From positions 595,608 to 659,607 of the forward strand of contig NZ_RHLK01000001.1 in the NCBI RefSeq assembly GCF_009757775.1: a stretch of DNA of 64,000 bases. Direction: 5' to 3'. A model generated the notes under the pieces. The model searched no databases and was not told the DNA's origin. It saw only the letters and a list, made by a program, of their open reading frames with translations. Each line of letters starts with the position of its first letter. Position 1 is the stretch's first letter. Shown here piece by piece: positions 60,380 through 64,000 of the stretch. Source of the stretch: Paenibacillus lutrae (GTDB lineage Bacteria; Bacillota; Bacilli; Paenibacillales; NBRC-103111). A program made the translations under genes and the position numbers.

Positions 60380-60824
60380 TCAGTCCTCGATGATTATACG
60401 TTCGAGCTTTAGATTAACTGCATGGGCAATGGTATCGCCAACCGGGCACTTGCTTTCGAGGAATTGGACAAACTTCTCGACCTTCTCTCTCGGAGAATCG
60501 GTTTTGATCCGGAATGTATAGCGGATATCCGAATAACATGGACGAACGCCGGATCTATCCAAGAATCCGTCCAGATCAAGATCGCCTTCCACGTCGACTT
60601 GGAAGCCATTCAGCTTAACCTCAAACTTAGCGCATAAACACGCGCAACGATTGATTGACAGGCCCCGAGTGAAGCGAGTAGAACTTCAACCGGATTCATT
60701 CCGGTATCCGTACCTCCGAGATTTGTCGGTTCATCTATCGTTATCTCGAAATTTCTCGAACGGGTTTTGACCTGCACACCGTTTGTAAATGCGCGGACGC
60801 CTTGAACGTTTGAACAGCAGCCAT
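60380..60824 (-). pseudogene. OsmC family peroxiredoxin-like gene with two frameshifts
   Basis: Joined over three frames the region encodes an OsmC/Ohr-type protein of about 148 aa. It starts MAAVQTFKASAHLQ (ATG 60824, GGAGGG upstream), shifts near 60782 to NGVQVKTRSRNFEITIDEP and GMNPVEVLLASLGACQSIVA, then shifts again near 60635 to KFEVKLNGFQVDVEGDLDLD, ending SKCPVGDTIAHAVNLKLE. Both catalytic cysteines (GACQS and SKCPVG) are present. Each break is explained by one missing base. Family members reduce organic hydroperoxides. As sequenced, only a C-terminal fragment could be made, so it is either decayed or a sequence error. Confidence 0.82.
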
Positions 60825-60862
60825 AATAACTACTCCCTCCTCAGGTTCTCCGTTCAGCTCGG

Positions 60863-62080
60863 TTAATCATATTGACGAATTAGCTGAGAAGGTGTTACCT
60901 TTCGGATCTGGATGAGAATATCGAACAAGCTTCCCAGCGGTATATCTACTGTAGTGGGAATATCAGGACCGACTGCAGTAACTCCTGCGAAGAAAGGATG
61001 CGATTCCTCCAGCCAAGCTTTCGTTAGACCGCCTGCCTTACGCAAATCGACAAAGAATAGCTCCTTCCGGACCTGTCCTAGCGTGTAGTTAATACTGTCC
61101 GGATTCGATTGAAGGGTACCGTGAGGTCCAAAATCATTCTGGCTGTTATAAGCGTTGTACTTGCCCTGATACACGGACGTTCCGATCGTAACATACTTCT
61201 CTTGGTAATATTCTGCCAAATGCTGTCCGGACACTTTAGGGTAGACAAAGGGAATCAGGTTTTCTTTTGAAATGTGACCGTTGTGGGCCCACACAATGGT
61301 TCTGCCCAAATTCTCTTGCGTCCATTTAGCGTTCTCAAACATGGCGATATCGTGCTTAAGAAAGAACTCGGAAGGTTGTTCAGCCAAAACAGCCGCCATG
61401 GTAGTAAATTGCTCGATGATGCGGGCGCTTTGCAGGACCCACTGAAATTCGTTTGCCTGCCCTCCCAGATCCTCTTTATTTTGTTCGAGTATCTTTCTGA
61501 TCTCTTGAGCCTCGGTAATACGCCGGTCTTTGTCTTCTTTAGAGAGACTGCTGAACAAGCTGATATCCTTCGTGTCCGGCAGAAGAGCTTTCGTTGTTTC
61601 AGTTACAACAGGCAGTAGATCCGGTCTACGGGGACGAATGTAGTCCGTTATCTTGTTATAGACGGATTCATCGACCTGCTGGATATCCATTCCAATAATT
61701 CGTACTTTCTCTTCATGCCTGGGATCGGCGTTATAAGAGCGGACCCATTCCAGCATATCCGTGACTTCCCTGGTGTTAAAGACGGGATTGAGAATCCCGC
61801 TTAGATCTCCTTCCCCCGTCAGAACGTAATGATCCAACCGCAGCGCGCTGCCCCAATTCTCTTCTAATACCAGATTGGTAAAACCCATTTCAGACACCAG
61901 GAATTCAACAAAACGATGTTTTATTTTAAAAATTTCATGCGTTCCATGAGCCGCTTCGCCGAGCCCTACAATTGAAGCTGAACCGATCATTTCCCGGAGT
62001 GGTTCCAGATCTTTCAAAGAGGAACGAGACTCGAGCGTCTGTAAAACATGAGCATTTTTCTCCAACCATTTAACGGGCAT
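60863..62080 (-). CDS. Erythromycin esterase family protein
   Basis: A 405-aa protein of the Ere-like family (PF05139). Landmarks are IVGLGEAAHGTHEIFKIKHR near the N-terminus with the catalytic-site His and Glu, VLEENWGSALRLDHYVLTGE, RIIGMDIQQ, and VWAHNGHISKENLIP in the middle. True Ere enzymes open the macrolide lactone ring, but many family members (Bacillus succinoglycan-biosynthesis-protein-like) have no proven drug substrate, so resistance should not be assumed. ATG at 62080. The gene stands alone, preceded by a promoter region with inverted repeats (62265-62322). Confidence 0.85.
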   Translation of the reverse strand: MPVKWLEKNAHVLQTLESRSSLKDLEPLREMIGSASIVGLGEAAHGTHEIFKIKHRFVEFLVSEMGFTNLVLEENWGSALRLDHYVLTGEGDLSGILNPVFNTREVTDMLEWVRSYNADPRHEEKVRIIGMDIQQVDESVYNKITDYIRPRRPDLLPVVTETTKALLPDTKDISLFSSLSKEDKDRRITEAQEIRKILEQNKEDLGGQANEFQWVLQSARIIEQFTTMAAVLAEQPSEFFLKHDIAMFENAKWTQENLGRTIVWAHNGHISKENLIPFVYPKVSGQHLAEYYQEKYVTIGTSVYQGKYNAYNSQNDFGPHGTLQSNPDSINYTLGQVRKELFFVDLRKAGGLTKAWLEESHPFFAGVTAVGPDIPTTVDIPLGSLFDILIQIRKVTPSQLIRQYD

Positions 62081-62402
62081 TTGGGTATCCTCCTGTGGAA
62101 TCGGATTCGATAGATTCGATTTTGTCTGGTGTTACCGGATTTGTAGCTTGTGCTGAACATTCCGATCGAACAATGCCGGAGGTTGCTGTAAGGACTAGAC
62201 TATTGAAAACTGTCTTCATGCAGCTCCCCCTGACACTTTCCCTGATACTTTAATGTAAGCGAAGTTCACTTGTGAAAAGTATGACAAAATCGATGTCATA
62301 TGGACAAGTTAGCTTTTGTCATCCTTTATGACGAGGGTACCCGCGGCACTGACAGGTGACTACATGTCAGTACTGCATGAGATATGCTATATCTCAGAAC
62401 AA
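62081..62402. other. Intergenic region upstream of the esterase gene
   Basis: No gene seen. It contains the palindrome TTCAC-TT-GTGAA at 62265-62276 and a 9-bp inverted repeat ATGACAAAA / TTTTGTCAT at 62281-62289 and 62314-62322, probable operator sites. Confidence 0.45.
62281..62322. promoter_or_regulatory. Inverted repeat, possible operator of the esterase gene
   Basis: ATGACAAAA and TTTTGTCAT are perfect 9-bp inverted arms 24 nt apart, about 200 nt upstream of the esterase start. The arm spacing and symmetry suit a dimeric repressor; no regulator gene is adjacent. Confidence 0.4.
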
Positions 62403-62433
62403 CAAAAAAAGGCTGTCCCCGGGGGAACAGCCC
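62403..62433 (-). terminator. Terminator of the EmrB/QacA-type exporter gene
   Basis: On the minus strand GGCTGTTCCCC pairs with GGGGACAGCC (one unpaired base), followed by TTTTTTTG. It starts about 13 nt after the exporter stop. Confidence 0.9.
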
Positions 62434-62445
62434 TTGCACTGCTGG

Positions 62446-64000
62446 TTAATGCTCGAAATCAAGCTTGGATTTTTGTTCTCCATCCTTGCTGTCGCGCTCA
62501 ATACGCTTGTTGCCTACAAGGAAAGATACGATAATTCCCGCAGCAACGAAGATCAATCCTGTTAAAGCTACCGTCGAGAAGGCTTGTGTCCAAGCACTCT
62601 GAATGAAATGTATCACTTGTTTCTTGAGCTCATCCGGCAGAGGGAATTTATCCGGGTATACCATGACACTGTACAAGTCAATATCATTTGCTTGAATACC
62701 GCGGATAGCTTCAACGACTGCACCGTTGCCCTGGGCTTGTTCTGCTGCAGCCTGTGTATCTACATTCGAACGTAACGTGTTGTTCATGACGACACTCAGT
62801 ACCGTTACACCGATAGTGCCCCCGATGGAACGGAAGAACGTCGAAGCCGATGTTACCGTACCCAGCCGGTCTTTGGAAAATTCATTCTGAACGGCAATCA
62901 TGAGCGTCGGCATAACTAAGCCCATCCCAAGACCCAGAATAACCATATACAGATAGACCATCCACATCGAAGTGTCCAGACCCATGGTGCTGATCAAATA
63001 AAATCCTGCCGTGGTAATAATCATACCGCCGGCCAGTACACTCCGGTAAGGCATCCGGAGCAGCAATTGACCACCGAGCACGCTTGAGACGATCAAAGCG
63101 ATCATCATCGGTGTCATCGTTGATCCCGCCTTTGTCGGGGATACGCCCATGATCCCCTGCATAAACAAAGGCACGAACATAATGGCACCGAACATGCCGA
63201 GTCCGAGCAGGAAGCCTAGTGCGTTTGTAGTCGTAAATACCCGATTACGGAACAACGACAGATCCAGTACAGGTTCCTTGGCTTTGGTCTCCGCATAAAG
63301 GAAAACGATTGTAAACAACAAGGCGCCGCCAAAAATCAAATAACTCGTTGCGGAGTTCCATTCGAATTGATCGCCGCCAAACGTCAGTCCGTACAGGAAC
63401 AAAATCAGAGCGGGCACTAAGGTAAAGATTCCGAGATAATCAATTTCGACCCGCTGCGTACGTTTAACGAACTCGTTCTTCATGCCCATAAAGATCATAA
63501 CGGCACTCAAAATACCAAAGGGCACGTTCATCAGGAAGATCCAGTGCCAGCTGACCGCATCAACGATTACCCCGCCGATGAAAGGACCGATAACTGAGCT
63601 CAGTCCGAAGATCGCTCCGAACACGCCCTGCCACTTCGCCCGCTGCTCAGCGGTGAAGATATCGCCGATAATAGTCTGCGATAGCGGCATCAGCATCCCC
63701 CCGCCGATCCCTTGAAGCGCCCGGTATGCGACGAGCATTTCCATGGATTCGGCTGTCGCGCACAAAGCGGAGCCCGCAGCGAAAATAATGGCCCCGATTA
63801 AATAAAGCAGTCTCCTCCCGTACAAGTCGGACAGCTTGCCTACGATCGGCACGACAACGGTTGAAGTGATCATGTATGCCGTCGTTACCCAAGCAAAAAT
63901 CTCGAATCCCTGAAGCTCCGAAATAATGGTCGGCATAGCCGTACCCACGATTGTCTGTTCCAGCGCACTGAAAAACATTCCCATAATCAGGCCGAACAGC
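62446..64000 (-). CDS. EmrB/QacA subfamily (DHA2) drug:proton antiporter, N-terminus beyond right edge
   Basis: An MFS exporter with 14 expected helices; 518 codons are visible. The frame is open to the window end and reads LFGLIMGMFFSALEQTIVGT, the middle of the first helix, so the real start lies outside. Family motifs: LEQTIVGTAMPTI, GKLSDLYGRRLLYLIG (motif A), ALQGIGGGMLMPLSQTIIGD and the motif C-like GLSSVIGPFIGGVIVD. The loop and last helix (STVALTGLIFVAAGIIVSFL) end with a charged tail. It probably exports amphipathic or cationic drugs by proton antiport; the substrate is unknown. No physical link to the lipopeptide genes. Confidence 0.9.
   Translation of the reverse strand, partial: LFGLIMGMFFSALEQTIVGTAMPTIISELQGFEIFAWVTTAYMITSTVVVPIVGKLSDLYGRRLLYLIGAIIFAAGSALCATAESMEMLVAYRALQGIGGGMLMPLSQTIIGDIFTAEQRAKWQGVFGAIFGLSSVIGPFIGGVIVDAVSWHWIFLMNVPFGILSAVMIFMGMKNEFVKRTQRVEIDYLGIFTLVPALILFLYGLTFGGDQFEWNSATSYLIFGGALLFTIVFLYAETKAKEPVLDLSLFRNRVFTTTNALGFLLGLGMFGAIMFVPLFMQGIMGVSPTKAGSTMTPMMIALIVSSVLGGQLLLRMPYRSVLAGGMIITTAGFYLISTMGLDTSMWMVYLYMVILGLGMGLVMPTLMIAVQNEFSKDRLGTVTSASTFFRSIGGTIGVTVLSVVMNNTLRSNVDTQAAAEQAQGNGAVVEAIRGIQANDIDLYSVMVYPDKFPLPDELKKQVIHFIQSAWTQAFSTVALTGLIFVAAGIIVSFLVGNKRIERDSKDGEQKSKLDFEH

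Overview
This window looks like the chromosome of a Paenibacillus-type Firmicute. The evidence is AGGAGG-type ribosome binding sites, several TTG and GTG starts, many rho-independent terminators, a bioA-D-F-H-C operon behind a BirA-type operator, a DUF2935 protein and a secreted chitin-active LPMO. The genus is inferred from content, not from a marker gene.

Left part (1-35.9 kb, all minus strand, read right to left): three consecutive megasynthetase genes. The first (35878-23135, 4247 aa) begins with a fatty acyl-AMP ligase, ACP, ketosynthase, ACP and aminotransferase, the signature of synthetases that make beta-amino fatty acid lipopeptides (iturin/mycosubtilin type). It continues as NRPS with a carrier-only step and a Ser-specific module. 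The second gene (23111-18480) carries one module with an epimerase. The third (18426 to beyond the left edge) carries at least five modules. Reading the adenylation pockets by eye gives: beta-amino fatty acid - Ser - X (possibly basic, D) - aromatic (D) - Val-like (D) - Phe-like - aromatic - Glu-like. At least seven residues are encoded; the end of the line and any thioesterase lie outside the window. The line carries recombination scars and decayed domains: an A domain reduced to its C-terminal part, an epimerase without its catalytic histidine, and half of an extra condensation domain. No acyltransferase for the PKS step is present.

Middle part: a very AT-rich 0.69 kb promoter region (35.9-36.6 kb), then a DUF2935 gene (+), an AI-2E-family permease (-), an HpaB-type flavin monooxygenase (-), an AraC/GyrI-like regulator (-), a small membrane protein (-), and a three-gene cassette of an SbnA-like PLP enzyme, an MFS transporter and a PepSY/PiuB membrane protein (46.2-42.5 kb) that may be siderophore- or metal-related. 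The biotin operon bioA-bioD-bioF-bioH-bioC follows (51.4-46.4 kb) with overlapping genes.

Right part (51.8-64 kb): a two-domain GNAT acetyltransferase, a cupin with a frameshifted tail, a secreted copper-amine-oxidase-N-like/beta-propeller protein, a short hypothetical protein, a small helix-hairpin-helix protein, a nucleotidyltransferase split by an in-frame TAA, an AA10 LPMO with FN3 and chitin-binding modules, an OsmC gene with two frameshifts, an erythromycin-esterase-family protein, and an EmrB/QacA-type drug exporter cut by the right edge. Several broken reading frames between 53 and 61 kb suggest either gene decay or base-level sequence errors there.
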